Of a stretch of DNA of 64,000 nucleotides, positions 46,687 to 60,400 are shown piece after piece. The stretch covers positions 310,001 through 374,000 of the forward strand of contig JAVTVJ010000979.1 in assembly GCA_034509425.1 (NCBI GenBank). Reading direction: 5' to 3'. Below the pieces are notes generated by a model. It had not been told where the DNA came from and searched no databases. It saw nothing but the letters and a program-made list of their open reading frames with translations. The stretch comes from Eopsaltria australis. Lineage: Eukaryota; Chordata; Aves; Passeriformes; Petroicidae. Within the stretch, counting starts at the first letter, position 1, and every line of letters starts with the position of its first letter. The translations under genes and the position numbers were made by a program.

Positions 46687-49140
46687 CCATCTAAATGATA
46701 AAAAAAGGCATTAGCTTTCTGTACATCTCGGCCCACCACATATCCTCAGAGAATCAGCTGGCCACAAAGGTATGGATAACAATTAAGAAAACAGCTATAA
46801 CCTTGAAATCTCTGAAGAGACTGGTTAGTCTAAAAAATATGAAAATTGAAAAGGTACGCAGTACTTTCCTTCCCATCAGTAATGAACATAAATGAAACAG
46901 GTTTCCATTGAAAAAACCTGAGAGACGCTTTCTCTATCATTTGAAATTGTTATGTTGGAAACTTACTCAGTGTCGAAATAGTGGGCATGAGGTTTTTCTT
47001 ATCATAACCAGGTAAATAACTAGATAAGGTTTTCTTCAAAAAATAAACAGGCACTGCTAAAAGTGGGCCTATTAATAAAGAGACATTTAGCAAATATTTT
47101 AAAGGACTAAACATGAAATCAGCAGTTCTGAGAAATTCTCATGTTGCATTCTGAAGTCCTAGAAATGATACCACTCCAGGATGCAGAGAATTATTGCAAA
47201 GAATTCCACATATGGTGGTTGGGGAAGAAAAGTATTAGAGTGCCTCACAGTACGGTGCCTCTTCCATTGCGATAATGTTTTGAGGTTGCACGTGTTTAAA
47301 TTTTCTGAAGAAAAAGTCATTAAATATAACTTAACTTATTATCACTGCTAACAATATTCTTTCTCCCTCCTTTCAAATGGTTAATCTGTAGGAAAAAACC
47401 CACAAAGCTGCTACAGTATGTAACAAAATAAAATGCCTATCATCTTATTTTCATTTTATTTTTATTTCTTTTCTCAGTGCTTTTATAATATATGCAGTCA
47501 GTAAAGGGGAAAAAAATCCAGAAATGACTGACACCAAACATAACTCAGTGTTCAGTCAGTGACATACCATGCATATTGTGTTAACATAGATTGTAATTAC
47601 TTTCTCACCAAATGGTATGCCAGATCTTTTCACTGAGTAAATCTATGCAAGTGATGTGCCATCATTCTATCACTGTCAGTTTAATAGCCGTCTATTTGGA
47701 GAGAAGAAAAGTGAAGGTATTCAACTAATTTCTTTGAACTTGCACATTCAGCACTGAACAGCTATGTTTACTGGAGAACACAGAGGCTTTTATTAAAAAG
47801 TTGTATAGAATTAACATCTAAAATGACGATGAACACGAAGGAAAAACAAGAGCTTTAAACCCTAAGGACCTCTGACAGTACTGGGACATGAAATTCCATT
47901 CACTAGGAGCACAGAAGAAATAACAACACATTTGGGATGAGCTTACTAGGTCTGTACTCATCCTTTTCCTCAAAAATAAAAGCATAATTAACATTTTGTC
48001 TCAAATCAGTGTTGCATATCCTTTTGGTCTGGAATCTCTCCTTAGAGCAGTTTGCTATTTTCCTTGTATGCTTTTTCTTGTGAAACAATCACCTGAAACC
48101 TGTGAAGATAACATAATACTCTAATGCTCTTTTGTGTGGTCCTAGAGCTGATGTGGTATTGGTGTATACTACTGCACGTAAAATATGCTGTATCCACAGT
48201 GTGTAGATTGAACTGTATGAGAGATCTGACACTGCAGCATGACAGGGCAGTAAGAGAGCAAGAAGGAACAGCAGATACAGACAAAATGCTGAGTGTAACA
48301 GGTTAAGCCATGTTTGACATGCTATAGGCTAGCACAGAACAAAATCAAGTGAGCTTGGAGACAAAGCAGCAGCAAGCTGTAAAACAATTTCACTTTGACA
48401 GTTTCTGAACAGCTACAAAACCACTCTGTTCTGGTGCCTCTCACTAGGATTATGGGATGGATGTCAGTTTTCTGTAAGTTTGTGGGCTGAGGGGAGGAAT
48501 CTGGGAAGGAAGGGAGTGTCCCAGCTGAAATGAGTATGTAAATAAACTAGCTTCACACTGAAAATAGATTTCATTTTACATGAAACAAGGCTTGGGCATT
48601 TTGTTTCAGGCACTTTCAGTAGAAGGAAAGCCAATGGATATAAGGAGTCTAGACTTCATTTGCACTAGACCAAATTTTGGCTTTTATATGTTAGTCTAGT
48701 TTTTCGGTAACTCAGCTTGTAGAAGATATCTTTTAAATCCGTTCTCTGTCTGAATCCTACAAAACCTTAAATTAGAATATTTTAGGATATTTTGGAACAG
48801 AAAAGGCTCTCCTTTTAATTTTTCAAAACTGATGGAATGTTTATCACTCTGAGTCAGGACATACAATTCAGATGTCCAGTTAGACCTATTTTGGAGCATA
48901 GATCTTTTCCTAAAAATAATCTTAATTCCTCACATCTCAATTGTAATCCCTATCTCCAGCTAGTTCTGAAAGAGGGGATTCAATATCAAGTCTTGAACTA
49001 CAGGGGATATGTGAGATACTTGACTTTCAAAAAAAAACACCTCTTCATGGGTTTTTTAAGAAATCTAAATGTTTTGTTTCAGCCTCTCTTTTTGAATGTT
49101 CAAGGAAAATATTCGTGAAAAATATCTTCTGTTTTCCTTT
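46687..49140. other. AT-rich DNA, no gene seen
   Basis: No recognised repeat, RNA gene or supported exon. Frames stay under 81 codons. Confidence 0.55.
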
Positions 49141-49270
49141 TAAGAGCATGGTGCTAATAACATCAGGATCATGGGTTTGATCCCTGTATGGGCCATTCAC
49201 TTAAGAGTTGAACTTGGCAATCTTTCAGTGTTCTTTCCAACACAAAATATTCTGTGATTTTTGTGATCTG
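49141..49270 (+). mobile_element. tRNA-Ile/CR1 composite SINE (TguSINE1-like), 5'-truncated
   Basis: The first 57 bases follow the 3' two-thirds of tRNA-Ile(AAU): 'gagcatggtgctaataacat' covers the anticodon arm (CTAATAA) and 'gggtttgatccc' at 49173-49184 is a degraded B box (GGTTCGATCCC). The acceptor 'gggcca' follows. The copy then changes into a CR1 3' tail, 'gttgaacttggcaatctttc', 'ttccaacacaaaatattctg' and 'tgattt'. This is the structure described for the zebra finch SINE, which uses CR1 machinery. The A box is missing, so the copy is truncated and cannot be transcribed by Pol III on its own. It is not a functional tRNA gene. Confidence 0.85.
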
Positions 49271-49701
49271 TTTTCAAAAAATAGACCAGGATACACTATA
49301 GGAAAAGAAAATATGATTAAGAATGCTTTATGGAGTACTGAGTCAGGAGAGACTTAGATTCACTTCCTACAAGAGATCACAAGATACTGCTAAGTAGTAT
49401 TTCCCAATATAATTGTTTCATGATATTATTCTTTCTCATAAAAAAGTAAAAGTTTTCAAATAGGAAACCATACATTTTCCAGTTACGTATCTCAAAGGTA
49501 GCCTTAGCATACTCAGGGTTTTAAGCTTCATAGTTTCAACTGTGTAATGCCTGAAGAGTTTCCATGGTTTCTTCACTGTTCTGCATTAACTGCAATGAAA
49601 AATGATGATATTCACAAACACCTCCCTGTCAATGGTTTCTTCTCTAAGCCCACAGCATTTTTGAGGATTGGACCCATAATTATTCCTTCAGTATAAGGGC
49701 T

Positions 49702-49706
<5 letters not shown>

Positions 49707-49732
<26 letters not shown>
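49707..49732. repeat. (AT)13 microsatellite
   Basis: A pure AT dinucleotide run followed by a T-rich tract. Likely length-polymorphic. Confidence 0.95.
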
Positions 49733-49733
<1 letters not shown>

Positions 49734-50081
49734 CTTTTTTTTTTTAAGCCAGAATTCTACATTGAAATAATGCCACAAGGAATGAAAACGTAAAATTTCA
49801 TCAGTAGTGAACCATCATAAAAGCAACAGATAAACAGACATTTATTGCTTTGGAAGAGCAATTGATGAATGAAAACACAAACAGTGCAGTTATACATCAG
49901 TGTCTAGTAGGTCTATATTTCAGGAAGTAAAAAGACACTTTAATCACAAAAAACACCAATCTCTCAGCCTCCCTAATATACATCTATAAGCAAAAGAATG
50001 AAACCAAATTTGGAATAAAAAGAAAGATCAAAAGCAAGCAAAAGCTTTTAGATATCATTAACATTGACTTTGAGTAGAGAA

Positions 50082-50098
50082 TTTTTTTTTTTTTTTTA
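50082..50098. repeat. Poly(T) tract, 17 T
   Basis: Uninterrupted T run. No attached element recognised. Confidence 0.9.
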
Positions 50099-52264
50099 AT
50101 TTGTCCAGTAAAAATAAGTCTCCATTTTTTGGGATAAGTGATACAATGCTTTTTATTTTCTCTCTTATTTTTGACATAAGTAATTTTTCGCTGATTTACT
50201 TTATTTCTCATTGATCTGTAATTGACATTATTTTAAAATTTTCTTCTTTTTAAAATTAACTGTCTTGTTCTGTTTTTATTCTTTAAGGAAAAATCTGACA
50301 CTGAAACTGAGGTGTTGTAATTAAATATATGAGAGATATACATGAGTAAAGAAAAAATAAGTAATCTTTTACTCCACAATTTTGTCTGTTATTTATGTAA
50401 GTGAAATTAAAGGATCAAATTAGTAACTAGGTCAGTCTAGGTCTTTGAGTGTATATTCATTTATCTGAGAAAAACTTAGTACCCACTCAATAAAACTAAA
50501 AAAACAACATAAAAATTTCAGAGAAATATGAAAGCTACAATGGACACCTAAGACTAAGAATCTAAAAAATAGCAGAATAAACTTACAATTCAGCTTGAAA
50601 GTTTGTCTACAACACTTAAAACGTATGTCCTGAATGATTCAGTGTAAACACTTATAAATTAAATTGTGACTGGACTTTTAGTTCTCTAATTTGTCTTGAT
50701 GCTCAGACTTCCAGTCTCTATTGACCTTTCTTACATTTTTGTTTGTTTGGTTGCTTTTCTTTTTGGCTTTGTTTTTTTAAATTTGGTTGGTTGGGTTGAG
50801 ATTTTTTGTGTAAGGAAGTTTTTAAGTTTTCTAACCTAGTGGTAATTGATAAAATAATATTTAAATGTAAATTAATATTATGTGTAAAAACTTAAGAATT
50901 GGGAGTAATTTTTGTCTTCGTACTTTGTATCAATAAAACAGGTTCTTTAATATTGGTGGGGATCCTGGGGATTTTGTCTTCTATGGTATTAATTGCATAA
51001 ACATTCTTGAATTTTTCATTCCTCCGTAGATTTATTAAGGTTTTTTCTATTTTTTTTCCTCCACTCAATTTTGTGATCTATACTGGACTTTAATATTAGC
51101 TTTAAGTCTATTCGGAGTTCTTAATAGTACATCAATTACTAGAGTAGTAAATAAACTGAGGCTGTCATCTCTGGAAGTCTTTTAAGATTTGAAGCATTTC
51201 CAACATCAGTTTTTCATAAAAAGGCAATCTCAATTCAAAAACAAGACTCCAGATACATTGATTTTCTCTGAGATATTGTCAGGATCGGTGATAAAAATCT
51301 GTGCTACTTTTAGTAGCCCTAATGAAAGAAAAGAGTCTAGATTCATGTCTCCTTTAGGCAGGAACAAAGCCAGCATTCCTGCTATGTTTAGATTTCTTAT
51401 TTTTTTTTAATTGCAGATTTAATGTTGATGAAAAATTCTTGACTAGAAACTCTAAACAATACAGGCCTCCAATGCAGTTATTCTAATAATGGCAGTAATG
51501 CCATAAATAATCTTGTAAACTTTGTTGTGTATCCACCAGTTTATGTGGTAATTGCTCTGCTCATAAGAGGTGGAGATTATTCTTTCCTTTTGCTGATGAA
51601 GAGTTGTTGAACAGAGAGAATGAAACTGCTTCCTTCGTTTCACAGGAGAAATCAGTAAAAAACCCAAGGGTTGAACTTGTACCTGGATTTGGAATCTGAC
51701 TGGGATCCAGATGACAAAATCTTCCTGGTATCCTGTGACTTAATTTAGGCAGCTGAACACGTATTGTTCCTACCCTAAGAGTGCTGCGTTAATTTATGGA
51801 GAGGTAGTTTGCTGCATTGACATAAAATACAGTTCCTGCAACCAAAGAGAAGGATCATCTTCATAGAGTCAGTGCTAAAAAAATAGCAATGGGTGTTGAT
51901 CAAAGTTCAACAATTATTATTGAAACATATATTCACTAATGATAAAAATCCACAAAAATTCAAAAACTTTGTAATCAGGTCCTGATGATCTGTGAGAAGA
52001 CAAATCATAGCAATGCCCACTGCTGAGACTCATGACTGGATGCCAGTGAAGTTCTTGATTTTGTTTTTGAGGTACAGGTGGTGTTCTCAAAGACAAAGGA
52101 AAAAAAACTAAGCACATATTCCCCTGATTTACCTTTGGAATGGACTAAATCCAGCAGATCTTTTGAGAAAACCAAGCCACTGATTTCTTTTTTCAGCATC
52201 ATCTATTTGAATCTGTCCTTTTATGGCACACTTTTATTTCTGTAGTGTAATCTTAAAACCAGTA

Positions 52265-52378
52265 AATATATAAATATATATTCTATAAATATACAAATAT
52301 ATATATATATTAGATATAAATATGCAAATATATTTATATATTAGATATAAATTTATATAAATATACAAATATATATCT
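52265..52378. repeat. AT-rich tandem-like block
   Basis: Imperfect repeats of 'tatacaaatatatat' and 'attagatataaat' units over about 114 bp, nearly all A and T with isolated C or G. An easily melted sequence of minisatellite type. Confidence 0.85.
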
Positions 52379-55300
52379 CATATTGTCATGATTGCGTGTT
52401 ATATCATGCTGAATTGGTTGTCACACTTCAACATGTAAAAAAATCCAGCAACCTTAAGTTCATGCAGAAGATTATTATGACATAATTCATTAAATTGTTT
52501 GACAAACATTATCTAGCCAGGCCTTATGATAAGCAACACTTATTGCTTGAGTCCTAATTATTTCAAAGATATAAAGAGCTGAGTTTCCCATAGCAACATG
52601 GGAACAATTACACAGGTGTCATATAATGAAACATCTGTGTTGGAGTTTAGGACTTTTTTAGATTCAGGAGCAAAGAAAATGCTTCCCAATTACGGGTAAA
52701 AGAAGATTCATCTTCCTACTAATTTGGCACAAATGGAAAGGTTAGGCTTTTAATTGCTTCAAAGAAGAAATTGGACTAATACAGTAAGAACAAAAGAGCA
52801 GGTCCTCAGAGTGCTGCAGTAAAGAGCAATGCAGTCTCTAATTTTGTATTAAGCAAAAGTAATCAAAAGACATTTATACAGAAATAAACATAGCTGTGAG
52901 CAATCTGTTTCCACTCAGTGTGCTTAGACCTTAAACCTCAATCCACTGAAACTGGTTTTATGTGATAAGTATTTTTAGAGCAAACACACAGCAGGTGCTT
53001 GCCATTGAAGTTTGGAGTTGACTTTTACACTTCCTCCCAAAGGAGCAGCAGATGGTGGTTCTGCTCTCCGTAGTTTCTTGGGAGGTAAGAAAGAAAGCAA
53101 ACACAAGAAATTTGCTTTATTTACAGGTGTCTTGCACAAGGGCTAACCTTGCATGTGCTAACCTTTTCAAGTACTGCTCATACAAGTTCCATTTGAGGTG
53201 TCACCAAGGAGGAGGCAGAAGCTGTGGCCTTTGCTGCTTGTGGTAAGGCCCAGTTGGGTGAGGGCTCTTCTTCATGAGCCCAGGTGCCAGCAGAGCTCCT
53301 CACTATTTTTTTTTCTTCAGCTCACTTTCAAACTTTTTATTTGTTCTACTCTTAATCTTATCCCTTTCTAGAACAAAGTGCCTCAATATCAGAGTGGAGA
53401 TATCCTTCTGTATCTTGCTGTGCTGCCTCTTATGTAAAATCAGTAATGCTGGACAGAAAGATACATCAAATTTTCAGCCATTTTCCAGGGTAGATATCAC
53501 AGATATAATTTTCAAAATCTAGACGCATTCCTAAACTTTAAAGCTGAGAACTATAACAGATTAAATCATTCATATAAAATAGCTTGGAAAATGACAAAAT
53601 TTTCAGTCAAGGCTTTTTATTTTCAAAAGAAATTTCGATTTTCTACTGATTTGTTTTTAGTGAGAAGTGTTTATGTTCTTGGAAAGCTCTTGAGGTGTTT
53701 GCAAAATAATTTTTTGGGTGAGAAAGAGTTTAATTTTTTTACTCTTTGGATACATTCATTCTGTCAAATTGACTGACAGAAGAGCTAAACAAAGCAATAC
53801 CTTTGAGTATGTCTTAACACGAAAGGATTACTCGTGGAAGTTTTAACAGTTGCAAGGGTGCAAATTATGGATAAAAGTCTAAATTCCATTTGACATTCTA
53901 TGAAGAGACAGGTTGACATTTAGAATGTCATGGTCAGGATACAGAAATCCTAGATTACATAGGAAGATAAATGAGGTTTTATGTTGGAATCTCTTCCAGG
54001 TTTTCCAGTCCTGTTCTCATTCTTGAAAAGTATTACAGTAACCACATGATGTGTCTCCTGGCCTCATGCAGGTGGAAGATCTGTTGCTGATTCTATGCAG
54101 AAAAGAAAATAAAATCTCAGATTACGTGCTCTGATGAGCAGCAGGCACCCTCCCTTAACTGATGCCATTTTCTAATTCTTTTTTAATACTGCAAGAAAAA
54201 AAATCAAAATTTTTTTCAGTGTCACTTAGCAGGCTTTTAGGGCTATATGTATTCAGAGCATTTCATGTGTCGTTTGTGGGGGTTGGTGATTGATACACCG
54301 ATACAGAATTGGCTGCCTTTGGTCTGCACTTGACATATTTAAAAACTGCAGGCTTCCCAGTCTTCCCCATATGTTCCTTTTATATACTGAAAACTAAGAA
54401 AAAGAAGGCAGATGTACAAGAGAAATAAGATGTTGGGTAAAGTAGAAGTTTGTTCCTTGGTTTGTGTGTTATGTTTATGGATTCTTTGGTAAGAGTTGCA
54501 GAGCCATAAGGCTAAAACATTTCTTCAGAAAGATAATCATTGTACATGTGGACTTTCATTTCTTGTTTGTTATTGTGGTCTTTGCTCTAAGATTCAAACT
54601 ACTCGGTTGCCTGTTGGTAAGGTGGATAACCAGTGTGCTAGAATCTAGGATGGTGTTTACCAGTGGCTACAAAGACTTCAATACTCTCTTAATTTGACCC
54701 AGTGGTATGGCAAGGTTGTGTAGAGTTTTTGTGCCCTAGTTCTCCAACTGTAAAACAGAAATAATATTACAGTTTTAGTTTAGAGTGGTGATGTGAAGAC
54801 AATTGTGTTAAAATCTGTGAGGTATTTAGTTATTTAGTTAGATGGTTCAGGAATATAGAAAAAAAAGGAAAATGTATTTTTTCCCTCTCCATGGAATTTC
54901 ATTTCTCTTTTGTGACTTTTGGTTTTTTAATTTGAAAATAATGGAGATGAAAGTGTATGATTATTCTCTTCTGGAAAAGTTAGCAATATTGAGACACGCT
55001 TGTGTACAGGCTGATAAAAAAGGAGGATCAGGTTATATCAACCTGAAATAAAACAATACTATATGACCTGTGGGACATGTACTGAGATATTCTAATGTCA
55101 TGATGTTACTTGCCCGTAAGTTCCCATAAGAATACTCCAAGTCTTTTTATATTAGGAGAAATTTTCAGTTATTCCTTAAGGAGTTGACTATACAAATAAC
55201 AGTCCTAACTTACTTCATTAGAGTTCATCCTATTCAGCATAATTTATTTTATATCAAAATTACTCTTGGTTGAAAAGATAGATAACACACTTCAATTAAT

Positions 55301-57469
55301 ATCTTCTTAATATAGCAAGATGGGTCTAGTATAACGTGCTTTACAAGATATTTGTCTTCAAGAGGTGCCTAGTTCATTTTATATGATAAAGAATTAATAA
55401 TGTGACATAAAGCAGCTAATTGACTTGCTTTAGATAACATATGTTCATATGTTATCATGAGGTTATGGGAAATCATGCCTTGATGATTGTTAAATAAAAA
55501 ATGAAACACCTTAAATCTGGAAGAATGAGGAGAAGGAAATGCAAGAGGAACTCAAAGGCTCGAGGACTAGTGGAATGAAAGAAAGGATTGGCAACAATCA
55601 AAGAATGATTGATGAAATAGGTTTTGTGCATTCCTACATGAAGCTTCTTTCTTCAATGCATCTTGATACTTCTGTATTGAAGTGCTCTTCACTTCCTAAG
55701 TCCACCTTTGAGGATCATAGTGGCCCTAGAAACAGGAGAAGTAATGCATTTTACTGAATAGCATGAAGAGCTACATCTAGTGAGCCAGATACCTCTAGAC
55801 TGTAACTCTAAACCAGGTGAAGTTTGCATGTTAAAGGCAGATGCCAAAAGGGAGTATTGGTGAGGAGTTTTCATAAGCAGTTGGCTGTACTTGTGGTTGG
55901 GAGAAAGCCCTCTCAGTTGTCTTGTTGCTGACAGCTCTTTACTTGTAAAACAAGTATTGAGTCCCTCTTGAAAAAATTTTTTTTATTTCTTTTTGGTTTT
56001 TTGTTTTAACTAGAGTAGAATACAGTCCAGAAGGCCAAGGAAAAACATGTTTGTCATGGAATTGTTTAGTTCCTCTCCTTGTTCTGAAATCCATCTCTAA
56101 GATGGCTATTATGTCCTCTCTTGCTGTTGTCAAAGGCTGTAGTGCTTGAACTCTTCTGTCAAACAACTACTGAAAACCAGAGAAAATTATCAATTCTGCT
56201 GTTTTGTTACTTCTATCAAGTTCATACGGCCTGTATGCCTCTGTATTTTGTAAATATTTTTTTCAGCACTGTTGTCCCAAAGCCAGTTTTTTCTTGATTA
56301 TGTAGAATATCTTAATGTGTCACACTTTCTTCTGAAAATAGTAACCAATCTGAAGTTTTGCATGAATCAGTACACTTTGCTAGCTGAGCATAACTTGTGA
56401 CTTAGTGAATTTCTTTTTTTTTTTTTTCCTTTTATTTTGATATCATGAGAGAATAATATTGAAAATTTTTGGTCTAAACATTTGGTGTCATAGAGATGAT
56501 ATCAAGAAGCATGTTAAAGTTCATGCTTATCATGATAATCCTAAATAGATATTGTAATAACAGCAAAAAGATGTTTATATAATCTGTAAAGGTTATATTT
56601 TTCAATAAACCAGTACACTGTATTTTACACACTAGTTTTGTTAGGAATGTTAAAGCATTACTGTAGTTTTCTGGCAGCTTGTAACTGTCAAAGGTCTTTT
56701 TCCTGGGGGGAGCAGCCAATAGTATAGAGCTGATGAAAAATCCAAAGGTCTATAACGAATTGTGTTATGAATTTTTTCATTTTACAAGTAAACAGATTTT
56801 GTAGGCGACTATAGTTTTTGCCTTACATGCAAACAACCTCATTGTAAATGTTTAGTTTTAATTCAGCCATGAAAGCTTGAATGCCAGCTCAATGACTATG
56901 TAGATTTCTTAGAGTCAGAAGTTGGAAGCACTAATTACTGGCTTTTGTGCTTACAACTGTCTTCAGAATTGTTCAATTCATTACACTGCTTTCACAATAA
57001 ATCCCATTAGCAAAAAAGCTTGTCATTCAAAATGCCATCCTACATTTTATCCTGATTAAGACAAAGAGTCAAGAAAGGTGACCCAGCAATGAATCTCTGA
57101 CACTCTCTTTGTTTATGGCAGTCCTCTGCTGCTAAAATCATCTGTAATATAAGACTGTGATTATGTAAGATTTTGAGTATCTTAATTCTCCTTGGTTTCT
57201 ACAGAATTCAGTTTCACAGTACTGAGTACCCATAAAAAGGAGGTGATTGATCGAATTACTCAGTGTTCACTCTATGTTCAGTCTTGCACAATGCAACTTG
57301 CCTGCTTTTAAAATCAGTGCCTTTTGCTAACTGAAGTAACTGGCACATTTTCCTCCATTTCTTGAAGCAACAGAGTTCCATTACTAGAGGGAGGCCATGG
57401 TATTGGTGATTTTCCCCTATCATAAACAATATCTGACTTTGTGAAACACTGGAACTTAATTGGTTTCCA
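52379..57469. other. AT-rich DNA, no gene seen
   Basis: A short less AT-rich piece at 53.0-53.3 kb has donor-like (GGGAG|GTAAGA) and acceptor-like (TTTACAG) motifs, but the frames between them are stopped. Nothing else is recognised. Confidence 0.5.
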
Positions 57470-57497
57470 CACCCATCCCACCCCCCACCCCCCCCAA
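57470..57497 (-). repeat. C-rich tract, G-quadruplex-capable on the minus strand
   Basis: On the minus strand it reads G8-T-G6-T-G3-AT-G3, four or more G-runs within 26 bases with 1-2 base loops. This fits the G-quadruplex rule. It is isolated in AT-rich DNA. Confidence 0.8.
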
Positions 57498-60400
57498 CTT
57501 CTAATTGGCTGATAAATGAGGTTATATTACATCTTTGTTGTTTTTTTCCTTTTGCTGATACCTCACTTCTTCAGTGAAATTGCCACAAACACCTTTGATA
57601 TTACTTCTTGGGAGAAAAGAAATCTGACAAATGGAAAAGTCCCTATAAAAATTTTAAAAAAATTAAAAATCCAAGAAAATGGGTAAGACAAAATATCTGG
57701 ATTAATAAATTTTAATCACGACTTCTCTTGTGCTAAATTTAAAGAATAATTCACATATCAAGTGACTTGAAAGTAATTAGGGTATAACAAAATATCAAGG
57801 TAGATTTAAAGAAAATATTTCAATTTTGGGTTTTGATAGTTATTTTTACTTATTTTGAAGTTATATAATAGATTCTAAACATGTTTTGAAGCTTTTCTCT
57901 GAAGCCATAAGGACTGGACACTTAGTGTGGTTTTAAATGAGCCTCTCATGTAAACAGTTTGTTTCAATGAGCTGTTTTTAAGGAGACCAAATATGTTAAG
58001 ACCTACAGTATAATTATTAGAATGGTTGATATTGTAGTTGGGTCCAAATGCAGCACTCAGCTGCTGTCAAGTATGCAGTAAGTATACAGTGTACATTAAA
58101 TCAGTCATGACAATACACAATGCACTAAAGAATGAGAGGTGTTTTCTGAAACTGAATGTAACATCAGTACATTGAAAATAGTTGTTACTGCATAAAAGAG
58201 TTTCCTCCCTACTCTCCCCCTCCCTAGCTCCTTTCTACTCTCCCCACTTGAGACCTGTGATAGATGTAAAGAAGCAGCATATTTACTTTTCTTACTTACA
58301 ATTTAAATAGCATTACAGGAATTTAGAAGAAGGAAAAACAAGTAGTGGTGGTGTTCGGAGACAGAGGGTAGAATAAAAAATTGTGTTGTGGAAATCAGTC
58401 ATTGTCTTATGACAGTAAGAGACATTGCTTCAGTTTCTTCTTTCAATAAACTTTAACACATGTCAAATGCCCTGAAACTTCTATTTGAGTTAAATTTTTG
58501 ACTCTGTGCCAAACATTTGCCTTTTAATTCTACCATTATCAGCTTACTAGCTAAATATGATCACAAACAGAAAAATCACCATCTGTGGTAATGTCATTCA
58601 TAATAAAGATATTGTCAGAAAGGATGTGGAAAGATTCACTCACTCTCATGATAATCCAATACCACTGGGAATAAGTTATATACCACAATGTATTCAGGTT
58701 TTTTGGTGTGGAAATAAAATTTTCTCTGTCTTTTTTTCTTTTTGTTTTTTTTTTTTATTTTTCATTTTCACCCTCTATTTCATCTGATAAACCTTCCCCA
58801 CAAAAAAAAACCCCAAAAAACATAAACCCAAACAAAAAAAGAAACAATTAAAATCCCACAACTCCCTCCCCCAAAAACCCAAATACCCATAGCTCCAAAA
58901 TATCTTTAAAACTGTGCTGGTCTGGTGTTGGTGTTTGGGTTTTTTTCTCCCATGTCTGTTTTACAAGGAAAAAAAATATACCAAGTTGATGATGCATTTT
59001 CCAGAATCAAATTTCTGGAGTTTTTATTTAGTCATATTCCCTTGTCCTTCATATAGCTTGGAGAAAACTGTAGTCCTTGCACGACATTTTCCATTTAGCG
59101 CAGAGAATTGAACTATTTCACTTATTCATGATCCTGTTCACCCACTTCAGTCAGACATGTATGCAGCCATTCCGTAACTGAAGCCACAGTTTATGCACCA
59201 CTGACAATTGCTGTGGGTTTGTGTCCACTGATTTGTATAATTTGAGGTCACACTTCATGGTCCTCCAGTTCCCCCACTGAAGTTGCTCCTGTGGTTGGGT
59301 GGCCTGTGGCTCTCAGTGGGTGGAGTGTGTCAGTCTGCAATGCATCTGCTACTGCTCCTTCTGATCACTCGATTTGAATTCAGACCCTTTGAAACCAGCT
59401 GAGGGTTCATCCTCAGGGAGCAGCTGCAAAAGTGTTCCATTCAAAGGATACTGCTAAAAACAACTGCAATTCCTTTTCAGTCTTGTTGGAGCTGCTCTCT
59501 TTTTTACTCCAGTTCGAGCTATGTCATATGAAGAATTACCAGCTGTGCAGCACTGATTTGAACTGTAATAATGTGCTTGAAGATTCACTTCTAAAACTAA
59601 GCTAAAAGCTAAGTCAGTGTCAATGGCACCAGTTACTGGGGTTGTCCATAGGCTGAGGGTGAATGGTTCGGTTCTCTTTTTTCTTCTAAAGCCCCATGAA
59701 AACTCTTATGTCAGCTGTGCAGAATCGTGGTGTCCTTTCTTCCTTCCCATCAGAAATACTGTGGAATTCCTCCATGCTCATGTTTGTATTCAGACTATGA
59801 CAGACCTCAGGAAAGCAGCTATTTTATAAACTGGGATTAAATGTAGCATTAGTTTTACAGTAAAATCATTAATTACAGGTGAATTATGCCATGAGTTCTG
59901 TTTACACAGTGAAACATTGGAAAGGTCATTTCAATGCAACATATGTTTCTTTTTTGCTTTGCCCTAATCCTCATAGTTTCAGTCCTTCACTGTTCCAGAA
60001 AGAATGACTAGGTACGTGTCAGTTGGTAGCTGTAAAAAATACACTGTTACTGACATAAGTAACTGTTTGCTTGCAAATAGACTATTTCTGGGTCTCTGGG
60101 CTGGAAAGTGCCATTGTTAGTCTCAAGACACAGCTCCAGCTATGAGTATTACTCTTGCAAGAAGACTGAAATTCCACTCTTCACAGCAAATGATGTTGTG
60201 CCTTTACATGTAATTTTAGCTTGATATTGATCACTTGAAGGTGTTATAAATGTTGCCTAGGAGTACATGATCACGTATTCCAGAACCTTACCTACATGGC
60301 AGGTAACAACATGCCCTTTAAAACACAGGGTGTGCCCTGGGTTTTCCCTTTGTGCATACAATCTAATTCAAGTTAAATCTTACCCTTGTGTTTCTGAGGC

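Larger units (their letters stand above)
49271..52264. other. AT-rich DNA with simple repeats, no gene seen
   Basis: It contains the (AT)13 microsatellite and T17 tract listed separately. No exon or recognised transposon. Confidence 0.55.

Noticed and set aside
49141..49197. A tRNA-Ile gene.
   Set aside because: The acceptor 5' strand, D arm and A box are missing and a CR1 tail follows directly, so it is part of a SINE.
53041..53246. A small gene with donor and acceptor motifs around 53.07-53.13 and 53.24 kb.
   Set aside because: The continuous 64-codon frame reads through the supposed splice sites and the spliced frames contain stops. No known domain.
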